This document shows positions 51,636 to 63,632 of a DNA stretch of 64,000 bases, one piece after another. The number at the start of each line of letters is the position of its first letter. The stretch's first letter is position 1. A program made the translations under genes and the position numbers. The DNA is from Rhynchopus sp. YZ270_cl-10 (Eukaryota > Euglenozoa > Diplonemea > Diplonemida > Diplonemidae): the NCBI GenBank assembly GCA_964035575.1, contig OZ037840.1:992001-1056000 (forward strand). Reading direction: 5' to 3'. A model generated the notes under the pieces. That model was not told the origin of the DNA and ran no database searches. It saw nothing but the letters and a program-made list of their open reading frames with translations.

Positions 51636-53726
51636 ATGCCGCGTTGGCCCTGCCTGCCACGCCTTGAGCGCATCCTCACCCTCGACGGCACCTTAGATAA
51701 GCGAGCGCGCCAGAGGCAGGAGTTGTTCCTGTGGATAAATGCTGCGGTGCTGTTGTGGATGTTGGTGTCGTTCGCGGTGGTGGTGCGCTGGACGCCTGTT
51801 GTGCCTGCCAAGCTGGGACGGCGAATCGCGTTAGTTCTCACTTCCGTGGCGGGGGTGTCGACGGTGCTGTGCAGACGCATCGTCACGGCACGCAATGTAA
51901 TGCTAACTGGCTGCGCATATGGGGTGTGTATCTTGGTGGTCGATCTCAATTCACGGACGTATGGGTCGACTGCTTGGGCTGCTCTGGTGCTTGTTGTGGA
52001 CTATCTGCTTGTGATGCAGACGGAGGAGCGTTTCACGCTTGGCTTCGTCGCCGCAGTGGTGCTGTGGTTGATCTTGATGGGCATGGAAGAGCAGTATCGA
52101 TTTGGGATGTTCGATATGCCAGGGTTGTTTCCGCAGAAAGGTGAGCAAAGTAGGTGGCAGCATCACCGTGATGTGTCGGACTGTGAGAAACTGCCCTGCG
52201 CAACGGAGGATATGGCGAAAGTGCTCTTCGCCATCGCGATTTTCGTGATAGATTTTCTTGCAACCAGAGGCTTCGCTCGGAGAATCCTGAAGGAGCAGGC
52301 AGCAATGGAGAGAACGGTCAGTGTGGTGCAGGAGATTGCGAGTCTGCTAGCAAGGTACGACGTGGAGGGTGTGGCGGAGATGCTGAAGGTGCAAAGGGAC
52401 GAGCTCCCAGAGGAGATGCACGCAACACTGCAGAGGATGGAGGAGAACCTGCGGAAGTACCGTCCCTACCTCCCCGCAGCGCTGTTTGAGGAGGAGGGTG
52501 GTGCGCCAAGCGCGTCTGTGCCGCCACCTGTGCTTGAGAACGACGTGGGAACGATTGTCTTTACAGACATCCGTTCGTCGACGTCGATCTGGGAGTGTGC
52601 GCCAGAAGGGATGCGTGCTGGGCTGAAGATCCACAACGCTGTGATGCGTGAGGTGATGCAGGTGTTTGGTGGGTACGAAGTGAAGACAATCGGCGACGCC
52701 TTCATGGTTGCCTTCGCAACAACAGCTGACGGTGTGAACTTTGGCCTGCAGGTGCAGGAGTACCTTCGTGAAGCACACTGGCCTGCGTCGCTGCTTGAGG
52801 AGGCACCGATCTGTGCTGAACAGGGACCACTTTGGGGTGGACTGACTGTGCGCATTGGTGTCAACACTGGCACTGTGACTGTGGAGCAGAACACACTGAC
52901 GGGACGGACAGACTACTTCGGACACACGGTGAACGTTGCTGCGCGTCTTGAGAGCACATGCACGCCAGGAGCTGTGGCTGTGCCCTCGGACCTGTGGACT
53001 TCTGTCTGTGGGTTGTGCAGTGCTGTTGCTGGTGAGGCTGAAGCACTTGCCTTGAAGGGTGTGTCACAGCCAATGCGTGTGCGTTGCTTGTGGCCCGTCT
53101 CACTTGCAGGCAGGCGTGAGACGCGCCTGCGCGAGCCTAGCGACGTGAGGGGCGGGAATGTTCTTGAGTCTGAATCAGAGAGGTGCTCCACACACAGCTA
53201 CTCACTGAGCTCCTCCGCCTCGTTGTTCCCTACGCTGGCCGATGCCACTGCCACTGTGGGCATTGTGGACATCGCTGTCGGGGAGAGCAGACACACTGCA
53301 CTGCATGCACTCAACGCAGGGCTCGCGACACTCATGATTGCACTGGACCAGAGCGGCGGGATGCTGGTGACGCTGCTTGGGAGCTCTGTCTGTGTCGGGT
53401 GGAACCTTGCCCGCTCTGCACCGTCACACATGGAGAACGCAATCCGGTTTGCACAACGCATCTTGGCGACGACAAATCTGTGTGGGGCTGGGATTGTGAG
53501 CGGCCCTGTGCAGCACGGGGATGTGGGTGCACGGCAGCAACGCTTTGTGACAGTCATGGGACGGACTGTGCGTCGGAGCTGGGCGCTGTGCGAGGAGGCG
53601 ATGGCAGGTGACGGGGGTGTGTGCCTGTTCGAGCCTCCTGAAGGGGCCGTCCTGCCTTATTCCCTTGACCACGTTCTCGTGCGCGCTCACGACTACGTAT
53701 ACACGATCGTTGCCACCCAAACCTGA
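51636..53726 (+). CDS. Class III adenylyl cyclase, copy 2
   Basis: 696 aa, same architecture as the gene at 41730, with D311, K350, D354, D426, N433 and R437 all kept. The protein is identical to copy 3 throughout and to copy 1 after residue ~240. Its 5' flank and N-terminus are of the copy 3 type and its 3' flank is of the copy 1 type, so it is a recombinant of the two. Transcription may start inside the MITE 110 bp upstream. Intact frame, no introns. Confidence 0.93.
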   Translation: MPRWPCLPRLERILTLDGTLDKRARQRQELFLWINAAVLLWMLVSFAVVVRWTPVVPAKLGRRIALVLTSVAGVSTVLCRRIVTARNVMLTGCAYGVCILVVDLNSRTYGSTAWAALVLVVDYLLVMQTEERFTLGFVAAVVLWLILMGMEEQYRFGMFDMPGLFPQKGEQSRWQHHRDVSDCEKLPCATEDMAKVLFAIAIFVIDFLATRGFARRILKEQAAMERTVSVVQEIASLLARYDVEGVAEMLKVQRDELPEEMHATLQRMEENLRKYRPYLPAALFEEEGGAPSASVPPPVLENDVGTIVFTDIRSSTSIWECAPEGMRAGLKIHNAVMREVMQVFGGYEVKTIGDAFMVAFATTADGVNFGLQVQEYLREAHWPASLLEEAPICAEQGPLWGGLTVRIGVNTGTVTVEQNTLTGRTDYFGHTVNVAARLESTCTPGAVAVPSDLWTSVCGLCSAVAGEAEALALKGVSQPMRVRCLWPVSLAGRRETRLREPSDVRGGNVLESESERCSTHSYSLSSSASLFPTLADATATVGIVDIAVGESRHTALHALNAGLATLMIALDQSGGMLVTLLGSSVCVGWNLARSAPSHMENAIRFAQRILATTNLCGAGIVSGPVQHGDVGARQQRFVTVMGRTVRRSWALCEEAMAGDGGVCLFEPPEGAVLPYSLDHVLVRAHDYVYTIVATQT

Positions 53727-54158
53727 AGCACACACACCACTGCCCCAATTTTAATTTTTTGCGCAACAACGGCGCTTTGGAAATTAGAGGATGGAATGGT
53801 GTGTATACACGTTTCCACGTATACAGTAACAACAACAAACACCGGTGGGGTAAAGACTATGGTGGATTTTGGGATTTCAAAACTCTAAGAGGGTTTTTAC
53901 CCCACCGATGTTTGTTGTCTTACTGAAATTATTCAGATAAATACTCTCAATTCTGTTTTGTTTTCGTTTTTTTTGGGGGGAGGGTCCAATCTAATCATTT
54001 TTTGTGTCAAATAGTTTGTGCAGGTTTTTATTATTTCTTCTAGGTCAAAACGCAGTTGACAGGGGGGAAATGCTACGGTCGCTTTATCTGTTTTCACCCT
54101 CATTTGTGCTCCTCTCTTCCCACATCACTTTCTGTACTTCAGAACTTTCACTTTATTA

Positions 54159-57100
54159 CATAGGGTGAAAACGATCGTTTTTTTTTTTTTTTTTTTTTTA
54201 CGAATCTGGGAAAAAGTGATCGGTCTTTTTTTTTTTTTTTTTTTTTCTTCACGATCGTGAAAAAAAAGCACCTTTTTCTTCACGATCGTGAAGGAAAAAA
54301 AAAAACGATCGTTTTTTTTTTCCCATATTATGTCGTTGATCGCTGGCCCACACCAGGGAGGGAGCCCCCACAGGTGCCCACAACCCCCCTGAAATCGGCC
54401 GAGAGTAACTTTTAGCGGTGTTTTGACGTAAAATGTCACCTTTTTTGCCATTTTTGGGGTGTACTTTTCTGGAACAAAATTCGCAAAACCCGAAATACGA
54501 ATCGTAAAAAATCGCGACATTCTATGACATGCGTATACCATGAAGCAGCACGTCACGGCATGGCATGTAACATGCACATGTAATATCGCCAAAAACCTAG
54601 TCGTAGTAACATCATCACTGTGCAAACCCCTGTCCATCCAATACAATTCACACTCTTTGTGGGTGGTCTTGCTGCCTTTTTGCCACAGTAATTTTTGGCC
54701 CGGCAGGCATGCTCTTGAAGCATGGCAATTTAGTGTGTATGGGGCAGGGTGTTGTTTTGTTCTGAATTCCCTTTGTTACAATATCTATCCAATCGCGAGT
54801 GGTTGTATGTGTATCGTGAGACACTCTTTTTAACCCTTTACGGACCAAGAGGACATTTATGCCCATTGTGGCGGGGGATGCGGCGTTCAACACCAGGCCA
54901 AGTTGGCCAAAAGCCCAACTTTTGTACTGTCCAACCTCTGTACAATTACGGTATATTTCGTTGGCTGGTGGTCTGAAGAGTGATCTGACCATATTCTCCA
55001 GGTATAACAAATGCCCAAATAATGCATTGGCGAAGGAATTTTGCACTTTTGACCATCACACATTACTTGTATTTTTACCGGTTTTTTAATGAGTACAACC
55101 TATGTCAGAGCACGCTGTCCCACAGATTTTAGAATTTGGGGGGGTCACGCAACAGGGATTACGCAGCTCCCCATACTTATCGCTAAATATGCCGTTTTCC
55201 CCGAAAAATTTTAGAATTCCACGCCCAATTTCTTTCTTTTTGGCAAAAAAAAATTTTTCGCGCTTCGCGCGAAAAAGGTCCTCAGAAGCTCAATTCCGGA
55301 AACAAATACGGGGGGAGCGACGTTTTCCAACTCCTCCGCCATCAGCAGGAACACCTCCGTTTTCTCTTGAATCTGGGACGCTTGTTGCTGAGAAACAGGG
55401 CAACAGCGCGTTCAAGCATATTCCCCATCTTTTCAGTGTTAAACTCGTGGCGAAGCCACGGTACGCAACATTTCTAAAAATTGCGCTTAAAATTGCCTAC
55501 TATGTCGCGGGAAGGGTGGGTTGAAAGCTCGCGCCGCAGTGCATCTTCCTTTTCCGGTAAAATAGAAGAAAATTGTCTTCTAAAAATAGAATTCTGTGGG
55601 GGGTAGGTGAGAGGTGGGCGGAGCCCCCACTCCTCCACCCCAGCCTCAATCCAAAACCCTGTATTTTTTTTTTTTTGGTATTTTTTGAGCTGAGATTTTC
55701 AAAAAATACCAAAAATACCAGGGTCAACCGCTGTGATGCTCATTGTTTAGAACACAGGGCTATTTCTAAATATGGGGTCCGGAGTCCAAAATCCAATCCG
55801 GGACACAATTTTGGCAGATTTATTTTGGGCCAAAAACGTCTTTATTTACATTTTTGGGATTCGCCCGTGCAGTGGTGGGGTCAATCTCGAAAATTGGATT
55901 TTTTGACCACTTAAATTTTGAGAAATATGAGCCCGGTCACTTATACGTGGGCCCATTTTCGGCTAAAATTTTCCTCAAAATCCGGGTTTGTAAAATTGAC
56001 CCTTCTGTGAAGGAAGGTTGTGGAAAAGGGTCCTTATTTGCATTTTTGGAAGCCGCCCGTGCAGTGGTGGGGTCAATTTGCAGAATTGGGCAAGTTCTTG
56101 CAAGACAACGGGTAATGTTTGTTAGCTCTAAGGAGGGAAGGGGAGCGTTTGTAGCTCACACAGCACCCCAAACCCTGGCCTCTCTGTCCACAGCACACAG
56201 CTCTTCCCCTGAGTTCCATTTGTGCCTCAACATGCTGAGCGCATCTTCAGTACGATGGGTGGATGAGCGAGAAGAGGCGCAACTGGCTAGTTGCACCAAA
56301 GCTGCACAAGCTTGTGGTCGTAGCACGCAGTTTGCGCGAGAGCAAGCCGCCACAAGAGAATGGTTGGTGGGATGAGGAGAAGCTGGTGCAGGAGGAGAAG
56401 GAGCGTGCGGGAGCTATATTGACTGCGACGCGACAGCTGAGGACCCCAAGGTTGATGATGATGCTGAGCATCACGACTCTGACATCAGTGAAGGCTCTTG
56501 GGACTAAACGCATACAGTCTTGTCCGTACCCATTTCTCCCACACAAGTCACCACCCCCTTGTGACTTGCCTGTAACAGTGGAAACGTTTCCCTCCCAGCC
56601 GCAAACCCGTTCAGTGTATCGTGAGCCACTGCAGTGACCCACTCACGCTCGACCCTGTCCCTCCTTGTAAACAGTTCGCCTTCTCCTACGTTGTGCTAAG
56701 GAAAACCAAAAAACATGCTCAAAAATGATGGGCACGGGGGTCAGACTCCACTTCTGACCACTTAAAATTAGGTCATACACGTGTTATACCCCAAACTGAC
56801 CAAGAAATTTTCCCAGTGTTCGATGGTGATCGAATTAAATCGGTGGTAAAAAGTGAAAAATGGGGCATGCCAGGCCCACGTCAATCAGCCTAAAAATGTT
56901 GCAACTTTAAACGCGCGTCTCTCCCGTACACCAATATACACTTTTTAACACATACAGTACAGCAAGGGAAAACCAAGGGATTTTACCCTGTGTTCTCCTT
57001 GTTACGGCTGCACTAACCTAATCATCAAAACTGCTCGATTTTGGCTTTATCTAAAAGATCGACATCAATTCTTACGAAATATAATTTATTTTACGATTTT

Positions 57101-57681
57101 GAGTAGAATTCTGTTTGCAGGGCGAAGTCACGAGGCAGGGGGTGATTTTGGGGGTGAGCGCCAAAAAAAGTCCTTTTCCTAGGGTTGACCCACCTCCCTC
57201 CAGCATCCAACGATATGACATTTTCACGAAAGTTGTCGATTCTTGCCTTATTATTGTCACACAGAAAAAAAATGTTTTTACGAAAATGAGTAGAACCCCA
57301 TTACCCCTACCAACGTGTGGCATTCGTGCGCCACTATAGTGGCACTTGCCATGGGTAAAAACGGTTTTCTGGTTTTAGTGCCTCGCTGGCGACATCCGTT
57401 GGGGGGGATTCTGGTGTGAGAATGTTCTCGATTTTTGCTTTATTTGAAAGATTCGCCACAAAATCGTTTCAAGGAAAAGAGTCGGTCAAAAATTCCAAGT
57501 AGAACCCAGAAACTCTCCCTTGCCACCCATTTCACGCCCATGCCCCTTGTACTACTAGGGGAAAAAAAAAAAACGATCGTGAAAAAAAAAAACTATCGTG
57601 AAAAAAAAAAAAAAAATGTCAAGATCTTGAAAAAAAGTTCAAGATCTTGAAAAAAACCGTCACGATCGTTCTCACACTATG
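54159..57681. mobile_element. 3.5-kb TIR element with 6-bp TSD, copy 2
   Basis: Second copy, 9906 bp from the one at 44253-47775 and effectively identical, duplicated with the cyclase unit rather than inserted anew. The interior features are the same, including the reverse frame at 54648-55046. Confidence 0.85.
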
Positions 57682-57687
57682 TTATTA

Positions 57688-60451
57688 CCTTTTCTTTTTG
57701 GCTCTTTTTTTTTTGTACACAACATACGTAGCGGGCGTTGACTGGGTGAGCGCTAGGCCTCTGCCGCCGCCGGAACAGCCCGCTCCTCACCAACACGGAT
57801 GTGTTTTCCCGTTTTGCCACACCGCTCACTACGGTAAACATTGCTGGATCTGCGGGTACGGTGCCCAGGCGAACTGCTTGTCTCAGGAGCTCCCTAGCCC
57901 AGACATCACCGACGCTTTCCTCGTTACCTACGATGACGGTCAGTTTACTTGCCCTGTGTGCGCCTGGGTGGCCGAGGATCCTGCCGCGGCGGACCCTGCG
58001 ATCCCTCTGCCGGTTCCCCAGCAAGATCAGATTCCGATTCCACCAGGCGCGCAGCTACACGGTCAGCCGCTGCCCGCTGACCAGCAGAACCTGCAGATGG
58101 AGGCCTTGGCGGCTGACCTCGAACGCCTGAAGGGCGAGAGGCAGCGCGACAAGGAAGAGGCCGGTGTGTCGATCCCTCCCACTTTTTCCCCATTTTTGTG
58201 CGTCTCAATGGCGCCCCTTCCTCCATCTCCCCGATAAGCTTGAGTTTCTCAAGCAACACGTGAAACGCGCTGGACACTGCCCTAGTGCTCCTGTCGTGTC
58301 CCTCCCCCCCTCCGCTTCTGTACAGGTTGTGGACCTCGCCCACGCGCACAGAGAGCTGGACGCTCACCTCGCCCTGATGGTCGCGCTTCCTCCCCCCGCC
58401 AACGACACCCGCATGCCACGGCTGCACTCCTTGCTTTCCTGGGCTTATGGAGCCTGGATAGTGAGCGAGCACGGCGGTGTGGCTCGGGCCACGTACCTGC
58501 GGATGGCTTCAGAGCTGGACTGGACCTCCTTTACGGAGGCCCACCGCTCTCGTTGCCTCGACCAGGCCGTCAAGGCGGGGGACGACGATCGCAAGGACCG
58601 CAGCGGCAGGAAGCGCGGGCGGGGGGGGAAGTCAAAGAGGGAGGGTAACAAGGACGGGCGGGACAGAGACAATGAGAGGGCGGGAAAGGGGGGGAAGCAG
58701 GGGGAAAAACAGGGGGGGAAGAACTGACTAGGGTCCGCTCCTTAAAGGGACGTTCCCGTCAGGTCGCAGCTCTTTTGGGAGACTTTCAGAGGGACCAGAT
58801 CGAGGCCTCTCTCAGGGAGACCCTCGTTCAGTCCCTCGCCCCGTCCACCCAGTCCTCAATGCAGAGTGTCTTACGTGCCTACCTGCAATTCAAGGACAAC
58901 TGGGAGTGGGCGACGGGGAAGCCGCTGGAGCATGCGGTGGCGGTGCTCCTTTTTTGCGGAGAAAAAGAGGGCAGACGGAGCAAAAGGATCCACGGTCCTT
59001 CAGCACACCATGACTCTGGCTGGTGCGCTGAAGAGGCTCGATGGAGAATTGATCTCCCAATCCCAGTTGGTTCGGGACTATCGACAGGCCCTCAAAAGAG
59101 GCGGCGCACTACTCTCGGACCGCCAGGCGAAACCTGCCCTGTTTTCACAGGTGCAGGCAGTTCTGGACCGGCTTCCGATGGGGGTGCTCCGCCTCGCCAT
59201 TGCTTTGTGTTGGGCGGGGGCGGCTCGAGCGTCGGACGTGCTCCGCCTGAGAAGACAGGAGCTGGTGATTCGGTCGGACTCGTCCATCCAGGTGCATTGG
59301 ACAAAGACGAAGTCCGATCCTTATCAACTGGGCCACTTTTCGGGAGTGCTCCGTCCTCAAGAGACCAATTTTCTTTTTGCTCACCTTTCCTCCCTCAATC
59401 CCCAAGACCAACTCAAGGTCATCTCGGACGAGCTCAAGAAGACCTGCCAGGAGCTCACGTCCCACTCCCTCAGAAGGGGGGCGGTGCAGCACCTGGTGGG
59501 TCGAGAGGTGGACCTCGAGATGATCCCCCAGCTCACCCGCCATTCGGACGTGAACGCAGTCGTGCGTTATGCGTACGAGGCGGGGGGCGCGGTCACAGCG
59601 AGTTCGGCGGAAACTTCGCGTCTTCTCCACTCCTAAACCCTATTTTCCCCTCCCCTTTATTTACACCGTGTTCTCAAAGCTTGCTTGTTAATCCTTCTTT
59701 TTATTCTGCTCATGCCCCCTCCTCTCCCCCACAACCTTTTTCGGTGTCTGCGTGTGAGGACGATGACTACGGGCCGGGCCTGGATTCGTTGTATGACTCT
59801 ATTTGTGTGGTTAATATTCATAAGTCGAATGTCAGGGCCCCGGCCACAGTGGCCGATCCCTCAGAGAAGCTTGCACCCATTTGTGCCTCCTTTTTAAATC
59901 TAGATAAGGCGTTAAAGCGTTGAACATAGATGGGGAACTCAAGGGGGTTTTAGATCTCATCACTGATCCCGCGTGTTTTTATTCGGCTTTCAGACCGGGG
60001 TCTCTGGAACTTATTCATTATAATCCCCATGTTTTTTCTTCATCCATTTCCAGAGATATGGCACCACCTGGACAGCTTGTTGGAATACGGGGTGGTAAAA
60101 CGTGTGTCTGCTCGGCAAACGGTAGTTTTGCACGCTTTTACCGTCCCAAAGAAATCTGCGGGTGTTCGCTTTGTAGCGGATGGCCGAAAATTAAATAAAC
60201 TAATGTTTCGGCCGCCTCAGATGCTTCTACCGAAGATACCTCAGGTGATCAACCGGGTTATTGAATCTTCCTGGGCAGTACTCGCGGACGGCAAAAGTTG
60301 GTTTTACCAATTTGGCCTTCAAGAGGAAATTCAGGCTTTTTTTTTGGCATTAACCTAGGTAAAAAGAGAGGTGAGTTTGTCCAAACCAGACTCATTGCGA
60401 TGTGCATGGGGTGGTCTTTCGCGCCGTGTATTGCTCACCGCACTGCATGAC
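57688..60451 (+). mobile_element. Tyrosine-recombinase retroelement fossil, copy 2
   Basis: Duplicate of the fossil at 47782-50545, carried by the tandem unit; gag-like, YR and partial RT regions in the same order and equally broken. Confidence 0.8.
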
Positions 60452-60580
60452 ACATGAGTTTATCGGGACAAGTCTAGCTTCGGCGAAAAGGCCACCTTCC
60501 AAGTTCACATCCAGACTCCATATCTCCACCAAATTCAAAAGAGATTTTTTTTTTTTTTTTTGAAAATTTCACCTCCCCAC

Positions 60581-61434
60581 CAGGGCACTAGCTAGACTTT
60601 TTTTTTTCCGTTTTTTTGCGGTTTTGCGGTTTCAAAAAAATTTTCGCGCGGCGACAAACTAGAAGGGAAAACACACGAATGAGGGACGGGGAGATTTTGG
60701 GAAGGGGTTATTTACAGGGCATTTTTTACGGGGCTAAACCCGACTGACCCCTGGTGGAATCTCCTGCCAACTTCATTGCATGTATCAGAATGCTTCTGTG
60801 CGTGAGCATGTGTTGCCGCAGGGTCTGCACAGCTTCCGACGTTCGCACATACCCCCCAGTCTCCTGTTTGCTGTCGACCATTCTATCACATACTCCTCCA
60901 TGTCCGCGGCGGCACGCCGGCTCACTATGCTCTGACTTAATCTCACCGATCGTGACCACCCCTCTACCTGAATCGATTGCATTTTCGGTTGCAAAATGCA
61001 ACTGTCCAAATTGCAAGGGGATTCCCGAAGACATTGTAAAATAATAAATGGCGCCGCAGGCAAAAAAAATTAGGGTACGGTGTAAAGATGCCGGTTTTAC
61101 ACCAGAGTCACTCAACAAACCCTTTTTTTGCGAAGCAAAAAAAGGAAAATGGTGCCGCAGGCAAAAAAAAATATGGGTTCACTCCGCGAGCGAAGCGAGC
61201 GGAAATTTTTTTGGGGTGTACTTCCGTGAGCGCAGCGAGCAGAAAAAAATTAAGGTGCTATCATGCCAGTCATCTGGGGGTCGGGCGAGGGGGCCCCAAC
61301 AGTGCCCAAAAACCCCCCACATTTTTTTTTTTCTGCCCCGAGATTTTCCGTTTTTTTTTTTTTTTTTCCGCCAAACCGCAAAACCGGGTTTTTGCGGTTT
61401 TGAAACCGCAAAAAAGCACCTAGCTAGTGCCCTG
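60581..61434. mobile_element. 854-bp hAT-type MITE, copy 2
   Basis: Same element and same CTCCCCAC duplications (60573-60580, 61435-61442) as at 50675; differs by about one base near 61250. It entered once, before the unit was duplicated. Confidence 0.92.
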
Positions 61435-61541
61435 CTCCCCACAGGAACCTTTTTCCACCACACATTTCATTTTTCCCTCAACTCAAATACCCCTCCTAAT
61501 TCCTCCTCTTCCTCCTCCTCCTCCCTCTCCCCCATTCCACA

Positions 61542-63632
61542 ATGCCGCGTTGGCCCTGCCTGCCACGCCTTGAGCGCATCCTCACCCTCGACGGCACCTT
61601 AGATAAGCGAGCGCGCCAGAGGCAGGAGTTGTTCCTGTGGATAAATGCTGCGGTGCTGTTGTGGATGTTGGTGTCGTTCGCGGTGGTGGTGCGCTGGACG
61701 CCTGTTGTGCCTGCCAAGCTGGGACGGCGAATCGCGTTAGTTCTCACTTCCGTGGCGGGGGTGTCGACGGTGCTGTGCAGACGCATCGTCACGGCACGCA
61801 ATGTAATGCTAACTGGCTGCGCATATGGGGTGTGTATCTTGGTGGTCGATCTCAATTCACGGACGTATGGGTCGACTGCTTGGGCTGCTCTGGTGCTTGT
61901 TGTGGACTATCTGCTTGTGATGCAGACGGAGGAGCGTTTCACGCTTGGCTTCGTCGCCGCAGTGGTGCTGTGGTTGATCTTGATGGGCATGGAAGAGCAG
62001 TATCGATTTGGGATGTTCGATATGCCAGGGTTGTTTCCGCAGAAAGGTGAGCAAAGTAGGTGGCAGCATCACCGTGATGTGTCGGACTGTGAGAAACTGC
62101 CCTGCGCAACGGAGGATATGGCGAAAGTGCTCTTCGCCATCGCGATTTTCGTGATAGATTTTCTTGCAACCAGAGGCTTCGCTCGGAGAATCCTGAAGGA
62201 GCAGGCAGCAATGGAGAGAACGGTCAGTGTGGTGCAGGAGATTGCGAGTCTGCTAGCAAGGTACGACGTGGAGGGTGTGGCGGAGATGCTGAAGGTGCAA
62301 AGGGACGAGCTCCCAGAGGAGATGCACGCAACACTGCAGAGGATGGAGGAGAACCTGCGGAAGTACCGTCCCTACCTCCCCGCAGCGCTGTTTGAGGAGG
62401 AGGGTGGTGCGCCAAGCGCGTCTGTGCCGCCACCTGTGCTTGAGAACGACGTGGGAACGATTGTCTTTACAGACATCCGTTCGTCGACGTCGATCTGGGA
62501 GTGTGCGCCAGAAGGGATGCGTGCTGGGCTGAAGATCCACAACGCTGTGATGCGTGAGGTGATGCAGGTGTTTGGTGGGTACGAAGTGAAGACAATCGGC
62601 GACGCCTTCATGGTTGCCTTCGCAACAACAGCTGACGGTGTGAACTTTGGCCTGCAGGTGCAGGAGTACCTTCGTGAAGCACACTGGCCTGCGTCGCTGC
62701 TTGAGGAGGCACCGATCTGTGCTGAACAGGGACCACTTTGGGGTGGACTGACTGTGCGCATTGGTGTCAACACTGGCACTGTGACTGTGGAGCAGAACAC
62801 ACTGACGGGACGGACAGACTACTTCGGACACACGGTGAACGTTGCTGCGCGTCTTGAGAGCACATGCACGCCAGGAGCTGTGGCTGTGCCCTCGGACCTG
62901 TGGACTTCTGTCTGTGGGTTGTGCAGTGCTGTTGCTGGTGAGGCTGAAGCACTTGCCTTGAAGGGTGTGTCACAGCCAATGCGTGTGCGTTGCTTGTGGC
63001 CCGTCTCACTTGCAGGCAGGCGTGAGACGCGCCTGCGCGAGCCTAGCGACGTGAGGGGCGGGAATGTTCTTGAGTCTGAATCAGAGAGGTGCTCCACACA
63101 CAGCTACTCACTGAGCTCCTCCGCCTCGTTGTTCCCTACGCTGGCCGATGCCACTGCCACTGTGGGCATTGTGGACATCGCTGTCGGGGAGAGCAGACAC
63201 ACTGCACTGCATGCACTCAACGCAGGGCTCGCGACACTCATGATTGCACTGGACCAGAGCGGCGGGATGCTGGTGACGCTGCTTGGGAGCTCTGTCTGTG
63301 TCGGGTGGAACCTTGCCCGCTCTGCACCGTCACACATGGAGAACGCAATCCGGTTTGCACAACGCATCTTGGCGACGACAAATCTGTGTGGGGCTGGGAT
63401 TGTGAGCGGCCCTGTGCAGCACGGGGATGTGGGTGCACGGCAGCAACGCTTTGTGACAGTCATGGGACGGACTGTGCGTCGGAGCTGGGCGCTGTGCGAG
63501 GAGGCGATGGCAGGTGACGGGGGTGTGTGCCTGTTCGAGCCTCCTGAAGGGGCCGTCCTGCCTTATTCCCTTGACCATGTTCTCGTGCGCGCTCACGACT
63601 ACGTATACACGATCGTTGCCACCCAAACCTGA
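61542..63632 (+). CDS. Class III adenylyl cyclase, copy 3
   Basis: 696 aa, identical in protein to copy 2, with a complete catalytic set. The 3' flank after about 63650 differs from those of copies 1 and 2 by several percent including indels (for example around 63650-63770), marking it as the outer end of the array. No spacer or further copy can be seen before the window ends. Confidence 0.93.
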   Translation: MPRWPCLPRLERILTLDGTLDKRARQRQELFLWINAAVLLWMLVSFAVVVRWTPVVPAKLGRRIALVLTSVAGVSTVLCRRIVTARNVMLTGCAYGVCILVVDLNSRTYGSTAWAALVLVVDYLLVMQTEERFTLGFVAAVVLWLILMGMEEQYRFGMFDMPGLFPQKGEQSRWQHHRDVSDCEKLPCATEDMAKVLFAIAIFVIDFLATRGFARRILKEQAAMERTVSVVQEIASLLARYDVEGVAEMLKVQRDELPEEMHATLQRMEENLRKYRPYLPAALFEEEGGAPSASVPPPVLENDVGTIVFTDIRSSTSIWECAPEGMRAGLKIHNAVMREVMQVFGGYEVKTIGDAFMVAFATTADGVNFGLQVQEYLREAHWPASLLEEAPICAEQGPLWGGLTVRIGVNTGTVTVEQNTLTGRTDYFGHTVNVAARLESTCTPGAVAVPSDLWTSVCGLCSAVAGEAEALALKGVSQPMRVRCLWPVSLAGRRETRLREPSDVRGGNVLESESERCSTHSYSLSSSASLFPTLADATATVGIVDIAVGESRHTALHALNAGLATLMIALDQSGGMLVTLLGSSVCVGWNLARSAPSHMENAIRFAQRILATTNLCGAGIVSGPVQHGDVGARQQRFVTVMGRTVRRSWALCEEAMAGDGGVCLFEPPEGAVLPYSLDHVLVRAHDYVYTIVATQT

